Of a stretch of DNA of 64,000 nt, positions 22,259-33,959 are shown piece after piece. Position numbers and translations under genes: made by a program. Under the pieces are notes generated by a model, which saw nothing but the letters and a program-made list of their open reading frames with translations, ran no database searches and had not been told where the DNA came from. The stretch covers positions 7,970,204 through 8,034,203 of the forward strand of contig NW_026089623.1 in assembly GCF_024586455.1 (NCBI RefSeq). The letters run 5' to 3'. The DNA comes from Bactrocera neohumeralis. Lineage: Eukaryota > Arthropoda > Insecta > Diptera > Tephritidae. The first letter of the stretch is position 1, and every line of letters begins with the position of its first letter.

Positions 22259-23265
22259 CGTGTTTAACGCGATTCGCTCAACTGAATCAAAAACTTTGAT
22301 CGCTGATTTTCGTCGCTAGCAGTCGCTCCATTTTCGCTGAGACCGCTTTTCGCTGAATCGCTGCACGATAAACACCTCCGAATGGATTTATGTATTTGAT
22401 CGCTAGTAGCGATTTTCATCGCATCGCGCGACGCGAATCCGCTCAGTCATAAACGTAGCCTTAATTTTTTTCTCATAGGCGATTCTGGTTATCTGCTTGA
22501 GCCATGGCTTTTAACTCCATATAGAAATGCTGCTGAAAACTCTGCTGAAAGTTACTACAACTACAAATTTTCAAAAGCCAGATCCCTTATCGAACGAGTA
22601 TTTGGAGTATTAAAAGCGCGGTTCCGATGCCTTTTAGCTGCTAGAGAACTGCATTATGCCCCAGAAAAAGTGGTGAAAATTTTAAACGTATGTTGTGCAC
22701 TTCATAATATTTGCACTCTTTTTAATGTGGAATCACCTGTAAATATAGCAGTAGAAGTTGAAGAAGTCGATACTAGTTATACTGAAACCATAGGAAATGC
22801 GAATGAAACCAATATTGCTAAACGTTTAAGAGATCAAATAAAAAACAGTATGATTAGTTTATAAACATATAACACTATTCAATAAAGTAAACTTTTTAAT
22901 TTTTCATATTTTCACATTTATTTGATTAAAATCCACATTAATGATATAAAGCTTTAGTCTCTTGTACATGTGTATAAATACTATATCTATATATGTCAGT
23001 ATTATATATGTAATAAAAAGAAAAAACTATCACATAAACAAAAAATACATTTTTAATTCAATAAATAATTATCAGTAAGTATTAAAAAATAAGTAACAGA
23101 CTTCAGTGTCAATAACTAAAATACAATATTTTTATTGGGCGGGCCGTTCAATTTCTAGCATTTGCTTTTTTAGTTCTAATGTTGCAAATTTTAGTTTTGT
23201 TTTGTCCAAATCAATCCTTTTTTTGTGTTCGAATTTTTCAACAGCCAATGTATATTTTTTTTTAC

Positions 23266-24007
23266 TCATTTTATGTTTTTTTTCATGCATTTTGAAATCA
23301 CTTTTAGGTTTACATTAATTTCAGACAACACTTTTAATGAACCTTTGTGATAAGCGATTTGGTTATCCACCTGCTTATTTAAAAGGCTATCTTTCTTTTG
23401 CGGAGCGACTCTCTGATGTGAACAATGTGGCATTTCATCCACTGGCGTTGGTTCATTCTGTCGGAATTCGTCGGTTGTAATGTCTGACCCACTTGGTTGT
23501 GTTAACTGTGCTGCACCAAATTCTGAGGTGCCGCTTATTCCACTGACGGATATTTCCATTGCCAGAAGCTCACTAACCTGCTCCTCCAACGGTGTTAAGG
23601 AGCAATGACTTGGAGGACCACCACCAGTTCCAGAAATACTTATTTTATTCCGACGCATTTTTGCTTTCAAATGAGTTTTATAATCCGACCAAACCTTTAA
23701 ATAATTAAGTAATATGTGTTTTAAAAATCAATTATAATTAATCTTTTTTACCTTTTTCCATTTTAAAACATCCCGCGATGGTGGCCCCGCAGCATTAAGG
23801 TCACATACCAACTCTTTCCATAAATTATTTGCAGCATTTTTCGCGTCCACAGTTTTCAGTTGTCCTTTGGAAAGTTCCGAATGTGTTTTCATGTAATTGA
23901 TTAAAATTTCGAACTGTGTTGGGTTTGTTTGTTTATTTTTAAAATGTTCCCTGTTAAATAAATCTTTTTTTTAATTAAAACTACAAATATGTCTTATAAA
24001 CTTACAT
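23266..24007 (-). CDS. Harbinger A Myb/SANT-like DNA-binding protein
   Basis: Exons at 24007-24006 (or further upstream), 23950-23752 and 23694-23266 join in frame with GT-AG introns. If the ATG is the one split by the first intron (AT then G), the protein has 209 residues with no stop. The N-terminal half looks like a Myb/SANT trihelix: FEILINYMKTHSELSKGQL, AANNLWKELVCDLNAAGP and DVLKWKKVWSDYK. The C-terminal half is Ser/Gly-rich, then basic. In PIF/Harbinger elements this partner binds the element ends and brings the transposase to the nucleus. An upstream start within 24060-24120 cannot be excluded. Confidence 0.8.
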
Positions 24008-24573
24008 TTTTTGTCCGTGGCGCTTGCCTGTTTGATATCGAATCAAAAATACGTTAAACGCACAGATTTGACAGTCGTTTACGCAATAAAGAGTGCTGCC
24101 ATTGCGAAGGGGTAAAAATAAATGCGCAAAACGCAATTTCCAATGCGCTTGTCGCCTTACAGAGTTGCTTTTTGTCATTTACGAACTTTTTCACTTGCGC
24201 AATGCCTTACAGAGTAACCCCCCAGGTCAAGAGGGGGTGCTCCTAACAAAACATGCAAGGCCCCCGTCGAAACAGTACGACATACAGGCAGAGATGCAAG
24301 CATCATACAACGCTACATCGAGAGGAGTTTTTGACGACCCGAGACCGCCACTACTGTCTCCCACCATACAGCAGCTCCATAAGTAGCACAAGCCACAAAC
24401 AAGCTACGGTATATGGTACGGAACGCGTGACGCCCAAGACCCCAATCACTCCTCAAGATGCGTCGTACTTTGCCTATGACTGCCAGTATGCGCTCCTTAA
24501 CCCTAACCAAGTGTGGAGTAAAACACATTCTTTCTCTCATAGTCAGTCCCAGATATTTGACTTGCGTCACATA

Positions 24574-26299
24574 CAGTTTGTCAAGTAATTCTTTGCAAAA
24601 TTGAAAACGTCATTGAAATAAAACTTCAAGTTTATTTTTCATAAGAAAAAATGGATTTATTTCAGTTTTTGCTTTTAAATTATAATAACAGTGATTATTA
24701 GCTACAACTATGATTAAAAAAAACATATTTCAGCATAAAACATAACAAGAAAACAACAAAAACAAAAAGTATGCAAATATTAGGTTGTCAACTAATTCTT
24801 TGCAAAATGTAAACATTAGTTAATCTTGTAACGAAAACTTATAAAGTATAACATTTATGGTTCTAATATTTGGTGTGGCGTCCCTTGGCATCCAAGACTG
24901 CATTCAGGCGACGAGGCATGGAATGTATAAGACCGTTTATGTCATAATACTCCGGTATTTTCTTCCATTCCTCTTTAATTGCTTTTATTAATGCGTTTTT
25001 ATTTGTTGGTCCCCGTTTAGCCACCTTCTTCTTTAGTAAAGACCACAAATTTTCGATGGGGTTTAGGTCAGGACTCTGGGCAGGAGTGTCGATCACTTTG
25101 CTGCAGTTATACAGCAGCCAGGTCCTGCAAAGGAGCGATTTGTGTTTGGGGTCGTTGTCCTGATAGAGTTTATATTGCAGTTTATTTGGATTCTGAGGGC
25201 TAACGAACCCAAAATCCAGGACGCTTCTTACTAATTCATTTTTTAAAATGTCCAAATAAAATTCTTTGGTCATTACATCATTAAATATACGAAGTTCTCC
25301 AACGCCTTTGGATGAAATACATCCCCAAACCATTACAGAAAGTTTGCCAAACTTTACTGTTGGTACGATATTTTTTTGTTTTAAGGCTGTATTGGGCTTT
25401 CTCCAGACTTTGCTGGGTCCGTCATGATAGTACAACATTATTTTCGTTTCATCACAAAAAATAACGTCGTTCCAGTACTCCGCCGGCTTGTTAACATTGG
25501 CAATAGAAAAGTTTAGCCGCCTATCGATGTTGATCGCAGAAAGCAAAGGTTTCTTTCTGGCTACGTGTGATGAGTACTTGTGAGTAATGAGAACTTTTCT
25601 TATGGTCTCGTGGCTAACTATTGTATTGCAGTCATTTTTTAGTTCCAATGCCAATTGCCTTAGTGTAGTTTGCGGATTATCGCTAATCGTTTTTAAAATC
25701 TTTGAGTGATGACGTCTGGTAAGCTTTGTTGGTCTTCCTCCAGAATTGTTTAAATGCAGCCGATTTTCTTTTTCTGCTCGATTTATGATATTATATACTG
25801 TCCTTAATTTAATAGTAAACATATCAGCTAATTCTTTTGGCGATTTACCCTTATAATAGTTGTAGTAAACCAACTGTATTACATTTTCATCAACTCGTTT
25901 GCCGGGCATTGTTTTAATACCGTATTGCGAACACTTGTGCACTTGTTAAAACCAAAACCGTAATAAAACGAGACATAAGAACATATTCCAGACGCACGTG
26001 TTGATTTTTCTGGAATTTGATTTACCGTTGGTTTGTTTTGTGTCTCACTTTAGCTTCTGTTTGCATTTTGCAAAGAATTAATTGACAGCCTAATATTTGC
26101 ATACTTTTTGTTTTTGTTGTTTTCTTGTTATGTTGTATGCTGAAATAGGTTTTTTTTAATCACAATTGTAGCTAATAACCACTGTTATTATAATATAAAA
26201 GAAAAAACTGAAATAAATTCATTTTTTCTTAAGAAAAATAAACTTGAAGTTTTATTTCAATGACGTTTTCAATTTTGCAAAGAATTACTTGACAAACTG
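24574..26299 (-). mobile_element. Tc1 element with 238-bp inverted repeats, apparently intact
   Basis: TA is duplicated at 24572-24573 and 26300-26301. The ends start CAGTTTGTCAAGTAATTC and are nearly identical over 24574-24811 and 26062-26299. A second, inner copy of the outer motif (GGTTGTCAACTAATTC) lies at about 24784 and is mirrored at about 26090, giving the IR/DR layout of Tc1-like elements such as Sleeping Beauty. One transposase gene is open. Taking it out restores the R1 frame (VSIRYVTQVKYLG). It looks like the youngest insertion here. Confidence 0.92.
24863..25942 (-). CDS. Tc1 transposase, DD34E, open
   Basis: A 359-residue frame without stops; the second Met (MPGKRVDENVIQ, residue 13) may be the true start. 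The N-terminal paired-type helix-turn-helix covers residues 13-130 (KGKSPKELADMF, GGRPTKLTRR, HETIRKVL). The catalytic domain shows VIFCDETKI, YQDNDPKHKS and QSPDLNPIENLW, so Asp, Asp and Glu are all present. Spacing from the first Asp of QDND to the Glu is 34. VMVWGCISSKG is the family glycine box. It cuts at both ends and reinserts at TA. Length and motif completeness suggest a working enzyme. Confidence 0.92.
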   Translation of the reverse strand: MHKCSQYGIKTMPGKRVDENVIQLVYYNYYKGKSPKELADMFTIKLRTVYNIINRAEKENRLHLNNSGGRPTKLTRRHHSKILKTISDNPQTTLRQLALELKNDCNTIVSHETIRKVLITHKYSSHVARKKPLLSAINIDRRLNFSIANVNKPAEYWNDVIFCDETKIMLYYHDGPSKVWRKPNTALKQKNIVPTVKFGKLSVMVWGCISSKGVGELRIFNDVMTKEFYLDILKNELVRSVLDFGFVSPQNPNKLQYKLYQDNDPKHKSLLCRTWLLYNCSKVIDTPAQSPDLNPIENLWSLLKKKVAKRGPTNKNALIKAIKEEWKKIPEYYDINGLIHSMPRRLNAVLDAKGRHTKY

Positions 26300-28511
26300 T
26301 ATCTGATACTGACTCCATTCACACGGACAATCGGTGGACGAACCGGCGACAATCTACCTTTCAGCAGCATTGCCACCGTTTTATCCATCGATATGTCAAC
26401 CCCCACACCTAAACCCCAAGAATTAACAATCTCTAAGAGATCTCTTCCCGCCCGTTCTAATTCACACCGCGAACGACCCTACACCAGAAGTAGAAGATCA
26501 TCCGCATACGCACAACACTTACAAAGTGGCTCGGGCTGCCCAAGCAGAGAATCCATCATGAGATTCCAAATATATGGACCACAAATGGAACCCTGCGGGC
26601 AGCCACGAACCACCTCAGTCTCCACACTTTCATTCATACCAACTAGAGAAGCCTTTCTGTCCGAAAAATAGCTCCGCCAAAGAGCAACTTCCGGACAGCC
26701 AAGCTCCTCCAGCCGTTGCACCACCCGATCCCAGCTAAGGTAATCAAATGCCCCCTTAAAGTCAACAAATATGCCAAGGACAACATTCCTAACAACATTC
26801 TGAACAAAAAACCACGCATCCTCTACACTGCGTCCTTTCCTAAACCCAAACTGCCTATCCGACCACATAACCCTCGTTAGCTCCAGAAGTCGTTCCACCA
26901 TTACTCTCTCCAGCACTTTTCCAAGTACTGGAAGGAGACTGATGCCCCGATAAGATCGAGGATCGCTCCTGATCTTATCAGGGGACTTCAGGAGAGGAAT
27001 AACCCTAGCCATTTTCCACTCGCGTGGAAAATATCCCTCCCAAACGCACTTATCATAAATAGCTTCCAGATATTCCGGAATGAACTTCCACAAGCTTTTG
27101 CACATCTCTCCGTTCAAACAATCAAAACCAGGAGACCGTTTAGACCTAACCAGGCCAAAGGCATACCCTAACTCCCCATCATCTAATGGAGGGACGGGCA
27201 CCTCTTGTGCTTGAGGTACCTGCACCTCCGACCTGGGAAAGAACGCACAGAACCCCGCACACTCTCTCCGCGTCGATAACAGAGTGTCACCGACGCGAAG
27301 AGAGGTGATATCCTGTCATCTACGACCCCTGCAAATCCTATAGACCTGACCCCAGGGGTCGTTCCTATTCTCCCTAACGAAACTCCTCCACTCATCCTCC
27401 TTAATTTTCACTAGCATTTCCTTATAATCCCTATTCGCACAACTAAATTCATACCTAAGCTGGGACAACCTATCAGAATTGGACCGCCGGGCGCGTTGAA
27501 ACTACCGCCTCAATCGCCTGACAGTCCTCCTCATCAAGGTAAGCTCACGCGTCCACCATTTAATTTTAGAAACCCTACGAGACTCAAACCTACCAAAAAC
27601 CCTATCATTTACCTCCCAAACTACCTCATAAAGATGAGCAATTTGCTCGTCCACCCCCAACTCCTCAAACTCACTAAGCGGTATACAAGATACCGCTTCC
27701 CTAACCGAGAGTCCATATTGGTTTCAGTCAATACCAGTGACACGCCATCGCCGCCATGGACTCACATAAGGCGGAGGAGGGGATCGAGGGGTAACCATAA
27801 TTTGAATCAAATTATGATCACTCAATCCCCACCCCCCCCTAACCTCCCACCTAACACTAAAGGCCCTACTTGCTGCCTCATTCATTAGCGTCACGTCAAT
27901 ATCACTCACACCCCTAGGCCCATCAAAAGTATACCACTCACTGGGCTCATTCACAACGTGGAGATCATTAGCCACCACCCATTCACTCAATGCCTCACCT
28001 CGACTGTGGCTCCGATATCCAGACGAATGCCGGGATACCTTACTGAACCACATCGAAGACGAGGCATTCGCATCCATCCCCAGGATAAATGGACTACCAC
28101 CTACAAGAAGTAGCAGAATGTCCATGTATCCTAGGTAGGGCTCTAGGGGCTCGCTATACTTACAATATAAGCTAGCCACAACCATTCTACCGAAAACCCC
28201 CTCAATAGCTACACAAACACCCAGCCGTGAAGAATCCAAGACTACACAATCATAGCTTGGATCATTCACAACAATTGCAGCATTAGCTCTAAGGTCCGTA
28301 AAGACCTTAAAACCCCCAGGAAGACCCCGAACCACCCCGTTGGTGGCGAAGGGCTCCTGGAGTAGAGCAATGCCACACCCACTCTCAATCATACAACCCC
28401 CCAACTCACACATTACGGCAAATGCCCCCTGGCAATTTAACTGGATAAACCCCCCCATCAGTGTCTGGCGAGGGCACGCTCAACAATGCCACAGTAAATC
28501 GGGCAAACAGC

Positions 28512-29817
28512 TCAAATCATAAGATGTTCAGCTGGCTTACCCTTGAAAGCACAGTTGCGGTAATGTGGTGCATTGACGCAACCGGCAGCCCTGTGGCCTT
28601 CCTGATCGCACCTCCGACAGACATCTGATCTAGCCCTACACTCAGCCACTCTATGATCAAAACCCATACACCGGAAGCAGCCAGCGACGGGGCTGTCCGG
28701 TCGCACCCGGAAGGAAAACCACTTAATGTAGCACCGACCTGCCTCCAAGAGGGCGGACATCAACTTGTCCGTACCCTTATGGACGACATTGGTCCACCAT
28801 CAGCAGCCACCGTCCAAGGGCGACTGACCATCCTCACATCAGACTTCAGGGACGCCGGGCTGAGGTCCCGGAGGTTCAACCGGAATAACTCCTCCATGAA
28901 TTTCTCATGGGGGATCTCCGTGTGAACCCCCTGGACCACAACCCGAGGACCCAACTTCCGGGTGACAGTGACTTCCAACCCCACCTCCTCAAACTTCTTG
29001 TTCTTCACTACTCTTTCCCTCTCGCGAGCAGAAGGAGTACGAAGAATCGCCCACCTCCCTTAAGTAGACGGACATCATGGACCCTCACTCCAAGTGCGGG
29101 ACCCACCTCCTGAACCACCTTCTTAATTACATCCTTAGAGGAAGTTGCTGGCCCCTTGCTCCTCACAACCACCGCATAAGTCTCCACCGGCTTCGGCGTA
29201 ACCGGTGCAATAGCCCCCAGCACCTGTGCTGCAGGCGCAGGCATCGGTACCGACGGAGCCGGCAAAGACCCACCCGGCGGCGAAAAGTGCCCCCCCCATC
29301 CTCCTCTAAAAGCGTCAACCTGTCCACGAAGATGGGCATTTTCGGTAATCACCGTCATCAGGAGTTCCTCATACTTTGAGGCAAACTCCAGCAGCCCCTT
29401 CGCGACCTCCTTCTCAAAATTTTTAGCCCCAAAAACTAACTCACTTAACTCACCATTCAGTCTCTTCGCAGCCACAACATGGCTGGTTGCCCCCCCAACT
29501 CAAGACGCCTCCTCCTAACTTTGCTCCCTGCACTACCATCCCGCCTAGTGCGCTCAACCCCCGAACTAGCAGGGTGAACAACCACTTTTTCAGAGGCGCC
29601 ACCCTTACTACTCACACTACCTCTACCCCTCCCGCTCCCTCCCACTACTGCACGCTCCTCATCAGGAGACGAAAAACGCGCCTTGCGCTTCGGTGGGGAC
29701 CTCAAAGGAGGTCCCATCCCCTCCTCCCCGGAAGACATGTCTGCCACCACGGTTTTAGACCCCGAACTATCACTGCCAGCGAGGGAATCACTCCTCTTCT
29801 CCCGTACCTGAGGCATC
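28512..29817 (-). pseudogene. R1 ORF1: gag-like RNA-binding protein
   Basis: The likely start is MPQVREKRSDSL at 29817. It leads into a Ser/Gly/Arg-rich low-complexity head, a coiled-coil-like segment (NGELSELVFGAKNF) and a Pro-rich linker. Next comes an RRM-like zone, then zinc knuckles CFRCMGFDHRVAEC, CRRCDQEGHRAAGC and a third of form CxxC. The frame breaks at a seven-base G run near 29490, at 29010 and at 28760. The protein would coat the LINE RNA. Confidence 0.8.
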
Positions 29818-30640
29818 CCTACCTTAGGAATCAACCTATCAAGCAGGCTGATCCGCCGGCAAACAAAAACACCAACGCTGGTACCACAAGTACAAGGGAA
29901 AACCCGGAACAGCTGCTCGCCGGGCGCGTATGAATGAACACACAGAAAAAAACGCAAGGGCACACCCCACAACTCAAGCACTAGGCCTGAAAATGGCCAC
30001 TCAAACCGGGTGCCGGATGGAACTTTGTCCCCGTACCACCCCGAGTCGACCGATGCGGCAATGCATTTAGTCACACCGCGGCACAAAGGCTCACTACCAC
30101 GACCAAACCAGTCGCAAAGTTAAACCTTCCCGCACAAGGACAGGCACCAGGACCTTTTGAGCAAAAACTGCCCAAGTCCCCTCGCAACACGAGCAGCTGA
30201 ACGCTGGACGCACAGCACAACTCACACTTGACAGGCAATTCAGCCGGCAGAGAACGCCAACGATACGGTACAGCACTGAAACTGTGTGACAGTTCAGCAA
30301 CCAAAACCGTATGGCAGTACACCCTGCCGCAAAAACCACCTGTTCCGAAAATCACTTTGCCCTCACACTCCACAAAAAACCACCTGCTCTACCCGCCTAC
30401 AAATTCAAAAAGCCAAAAAAACAACCTGCTACAAAAAAACACCTTCACGAAAAAAACAACTACTCAAACAAAAAATACTTGCCACAAAACTTTGTGCAAG
30501 CACACACACACGAACAAAAAAAACTACCTGCCTAAACAATAACCTACTGATGAAAAAGTGAAAAAATTTGTATACGAACAAACGTTTTCACTTGTTTCAC
30601 ACAACGCCTACGATTCAAAATCAGAAAAATTAATGAAAAA
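29818..30640 (-). other. R1 5' UTR / promoter region
   Basis: Noncoding DNA upstream of ORF1. The strip 30350-30545 is strikingly A/C-rich on the plus strand, with repeated CAAAAAAC-like words. R1-type promoters are internal, but I cannot identify a precise element. The 5' boundary is uncertain. Confidence 0.5.
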
Positions 30641-32164
30641 TTTTCCTGAAATGACACAAAAATGAAAAATTACGAAAATCTTGGCCCTCACCAATGCGAA
30701 TCTAGGCCTTCCACCGCAAATCAAACACAAATAATATTACTTACTTGTACTCCCAAGCACGATACCGTACACAAGAAAAAATCCTATTCAATTCAATATT
30801 TCGATATTTTCAAACAAAACTATGCGAGCGCACGTCTACACTATTCAAAACACAACTATCAGACCATTTTTATAGAACAGTAAATTTCCTACAAAACTGT
30901 GAGTTTTATCATTCATAATATTTTTTTTCATTGAGTTATAAAATTCATAAGAAATAAAAAAATTTCCAAAAAATAATCAAACTTAAACTGTTAATATCTT
31001 TTAAACGTTGTACATACATATATAGTACTATAAACTTACTTATCAAGATAATGAATTTTGTATTGAAGGTATAATATTTTTTTTAAAATTTTTTTAATTC
31101 GATTAAAAAGTATAGTAACACTAGTTTTTTGCTTGCTTGCAACCATTTTATTATTGTATGAGTGAATGGATTTCAGCGAAAATTAAATATGGAACTAAAG
31201 TTATTTTTGCACGATTTAATACATAACAAATGTCTACAACCGAATTATTATATTGGAAAATTAGTGAAGAGTTAGTGGATATAAAAGTGTAAAATTTTTA
31301 ATAGTTAAATTTTTGAACTTAAATGCAAATATCTCAAACACCATAAGTCAGGGACTACTATATGTATATATTTTCTTGATCTGGAGGACCTCCTCTATCC
31401 GTACATATCGGGGGATGCTATTCAAAATCTCAGCCGGTAATACTGTGGGTTATTGGCAAAAATAGATAAAATACGGTCAACACTACCTCAACTTCTATAT
31501 TTTCCTGAAGAAAATTCTAGGACTTTGATGCTTGCACGTTGTAAGATTATTAAATGTTCGGTTACATCCGAACTAAAGCCCTGTTGAATTTATTTTGATA
31601 TTATTTTTCGTTGAGTTTTGACTATGAATATCTCCAAAACGCTTAAAAATATCAAAATTACATTCAATTAAACTGCTCACGTAAACCTATTCGATAAATA
31701 TATTGGAAAATTTAAAATTATGTTTTTTCATTTAGTTATAAAATTCGATAGAAAAAAACAAATTTTCTTTAAAATATTTAAACTCCGTAGTATACCATTT
31801 TATAGAGTTTTCTACTTCCTATAAAATCTACGAAACGAAACACTTTCAAGTAGTTGGCAGGGAGATATAAATTTATCCTTTTTGATAATAAGACTAAAAA
31901 TTAAAACAATTAAGGTGTCTATCAAACAATTTTTTAGAGTACCCACCAAAAAAAAAAACATTGCTATTGCTACTTAACAAATTGCATCAAGAAATAATAT
32001 AAACGATATTCTAAGTTATTTAGGTGCCTTAAACTATAAATTTGAGTAACATTAGCATTACGATAGAATTCTAGAAAACAGATTTTAAACATTTAGAAAT
32101 AAGGTATAAAAATTTAAGTTTGTAGATTTAATTGCTCCCAATTTTTATACTATTACAATCTACA
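30640..32164. other. AT-rich noncoding DNA with a MITE end
   Basis: No coding frame is seen. At 31381-31430 there is CTGGAGGACCTCCTC and then GGGGATGCTATTC, the right-end signature of the MITE family at 5236 and 54081. At about 31555 TGTTCGGTTACATCCGAAC is an end motif of the noncoding repeat family found at 62725. Scattered phrases recur (for example TTATAAAATTC near 30938 and 31738). Confidence 0.5.
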
Positions 32165-33170
32165 GAGAATTATAGTTTTGTTCATCTAACGGTTGTACGT
32201 ATCACCTAAAGCTAAGCGAGATAGATATAGGGTTATATATACTATATATAAATGATAAGGATGACCAGAAAAGTTGAAATCTGGGTGACTGTCTGTCTGT
32301 CCGTCCGTTCGTTCGCCCGTGCAAACTATAACTTGAGTAAAACTTGAGATATCTTGATGAAAAAAATGTTAGGAGTTCGTAAATGAGATCGCACCACTGC
32401 CACGCTAACAAAACTGTATTAACCGAAAATGTATTAAGTAACAAAGTCATTATTAAGATATAAAACTCTAACTTGGTACAGCAGATCGCAGTAACAAGGG
32501 GTAACTGTGGGCAAAAGTTTGAAAAAGTGGGCGTGACCTCGCCCTCTAATGAGTTTAGTGTGTATATCTCCTAAACCAATAAAGCTACAATAACTAAATT
32601 CGCCCTGCACAAATATTATAAAAACTTCTACCAAACGGTTTAAAAATGGACCAAATCGGAAGATAACCTTGCTCACTCCCCGTTACTGTTAAAAACTACT
32701 AAAAGACCAATTATACAAAAACTAAGTACGGCAGACACGTTAAATTTTACCTCCCTGATGATGTAAGAGGGCTTTATAGGAACCGGTGTGAAAAATGGAC
32801 GAAGGGCGTGGCACACTTTTTGATGAAATCTCATATCTCGGGACCGGATCTACCGATTTCACTAAAACATACGTGGTATTGTTCTTATATTCCTATGTCA
32901 TAGTACGTTAATGGACGCAATCAGACAACAACCACGTCTACTTCTATATTGCAAAATTTAAATTCCAATAAACTCTGTTCAAGACCCTAGGTACCGAATA
33001 GTTGGATCCCAGTACCTATATTTGAATTTTGTTCGAAATATTGGTGAATGTGTGGGGTATATAAATTCCTGCTCTGAAAATGATATGTCTGTTGCCAAAG
33101 ATGAGTTGAATCGAGCCAATACTTCCCTTGGCCCTTAGCCCTCATATACCCAATATAAAATTTATGAACT
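32165..33170 (-). repeat. Dispersed noncoding repeat N1, copy 1
   Basis: This roughly 1-kb segment is the inverse of 62725-63755 in layout. Near 32175-32240 are TTATAGTTTTGTTCATCTAA and ATATAGGGTTATATATAC, then a TGTC/CGTC microsatellite at about 32290-32315. Several GGGCGTGGC-like words follow, at 32530 and 32810. It has no coding frame. Such sequences are very common in higher flies, but I cannot name the superfamily. The right limit is approximate. Confidence 0.6.
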
Positions 33171-33959
33171 TCCGGGAGACTTTATTCTGCATATATCGGC
33201 TAATAATTTTATCTGATTGATCTGAATGAGAGTGTGTACAACTTGACCCAACCTCAAAATAACTAATATCAGGATTTAACATTTTGCACTATATGATTTG
33301 TTTTTAATATGTGGTTTTGGGAATAAAATAGATAAAACTGTTTGTGTCTGTCAGTGTATACGTTATTCTTATCTTAATATATGTATAAAAATCACGTGTC
33401 ACGTTGTTTGTTTTCGATGGACTCCTAAACTACTGAACCGATTTTAATGAAATTTTTAACACTGTGTGCAGTTTGGTCCAACTTGAAAGATAGGATAGTT
33501 TATAACTCTCCTTATCTATACCTTAGCTATCCACCAGTTGGTGGCACTATCAGCGGTATTGAGTAAGTGCGGTATGTTACAGTAGTTGGCGCTACATTTC
33601 TTTCTAAATTTTCATGGATTTAGGCTGTCATAACAAAAGCTGCCACTTGCTAAAAACATTAAATGAAAATGCGTTGTTTGAAGTTTATATTATTTGTGGT
33701 AAAGTTATACGAATCTATGACTTCCAATATTCTAAATTTAAGAAAAAATCACATACAATCCGTGAAATAAATAAAGTTGTGTACATATGTATGGTCAGAC
33801 AAATAAGCAATGCTGCCACTCTTTTCCAGTAAATCTTCCTCGAATTTGGGAGATTTCAGAGGAATTTAGGAAATCGCAGAGTTGACTTCTGCATGTATTT
33901 CCTAAATGCAGAAAAAATTTCATTTAGTTGCATTCAGGTATAGAATTTTGTATGGCTAA

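Larger units (their letters stand above)
18636..22460 (+). mobile_element. PIF/Harbinger element B, nested in A
   Basis: The ends are long inverted repeats starting GGCTACGTTTATGAC, with a core GCGTCGCGCGATGCGATGAA present on both sides. The target TTA is duplicated at 18633-18635 and 22461-22463. It carries a broken HARBI1-like transposase on the plus strand and a MADF-BESS protein on the minus strand, and is itself hit by a LINE (19440-21120). The subterminal zones are rich in GCGAT motifs, probably transposase sites. The catalytic middle of the transposase is gone, so it would need help from another copy. Confidence 0.85.
17752..22864 (+). pseudogene. Harbinger A transposase (HARBI1-like, DDE_Tnp_4), one in-frame stop
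   Basis: Four exons fit exactly: 17752-17855, 17921-18359, 18423-18567 and 22479-22864, in total 1074 nt or 358 codons, the usual family length. Phases agree at all three joins. Intron 1 would use a GC-AG border, the others GT-AG. The catalytic triad is present: Asp in VVDGTHIQM, Asp in HDSHVWNL and Glu in IERVFGVLK. The only lesion seen is TAG at 18075-18077, in a place where Gln or Arg would fit. Intron 3 now holds Harbinger B, growing to 3.9 kb. HARBI1-type enzymes cut and join DNA at 3-bp targets with help from the Myb-like partner. Confidence 0.87.
17460..24222 (+). mobile_element. PIF/Harbinger element A, inserted in the R1 LINE
   Basis: The ends are GGGGGTTACTCTGTAAGGC on the left and its mirror on the right (24204-24222). 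The 3-bp target CAG sits at 17457-17459 and 24223-24225. It carries the two genes expected of the superfamily in opposite orientation: a DDE transposase on the plus strand and a Myb/SANT-like protein on the minus strand. Harbinger element B (18636-22460) lies within a transposase intron. Without it the element is about 2.9 kb, normal for PIF/Harbinger. Confidence 0.88.
16917..28458 (-). pseudogene. R1 ORF2: endonuclease, reverse transcriptase, Cys-His tail (split)
   Basis: The pieces are 28458-26302, 24571-24226 and 17456-16917. The endonuclease (28458-27724) shows QLNCQGAF, ALLQEP, FILGMDANASSS and GLSDHNLIQI. The reverse transcriptase (27225-26479) has RSKRSPGFDCLNGEM, YRGISLLPVLGKVLERV, RQFGFRKGRSVEDA, GIFVDFKGAFD, VRGCPQGSICGP and CCAYADDLLLLV, so its catalytic box is intact. 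The tail has CFCGARVEDWVHVIAECP. After the Tc1 and Harbinger A are taken out, the frame runs on across both gaps. A frameshifted zone lies at 27230-27720. Confidence 0.87.
16431..30640 (-). mobile_element. R1-clade LINE, essentially full length, carrying nested transposons
   Basis: Taking out Harbinger A (17460-24222) and Tc1 (24574-26299) leaves about 5.7 kb, the usual size for R1-type LINEs. The order on the minus strand is 5' UTR, ORF1 with zinc knuckles, then ORF2 with endonuclease, reverse transcriptase and a C-terminal Cys-His box, then a 3' UTR without poly(A). It is markedly richer in G+C than its surroundings. Boundaries are approximate to some tens of bases at the 3' side and about 300 at the 5' side. 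Frameshifts make it inactive. Confidence 0.82.

Noticed and set aside
29487..29933. Plus-strand Pro/Thr/Arg-rich frame of 148 codons
   Set aside because: It is antisense to the low-complexity head of R1 ORF1; its openness follows from the base composition.
30228..30561. Three overlapping Lys/Thr-rich plus-strand frames
   Set aside because: They are frames of an A/C-rich strip in the R1 5' UTR, with no motif or start context.
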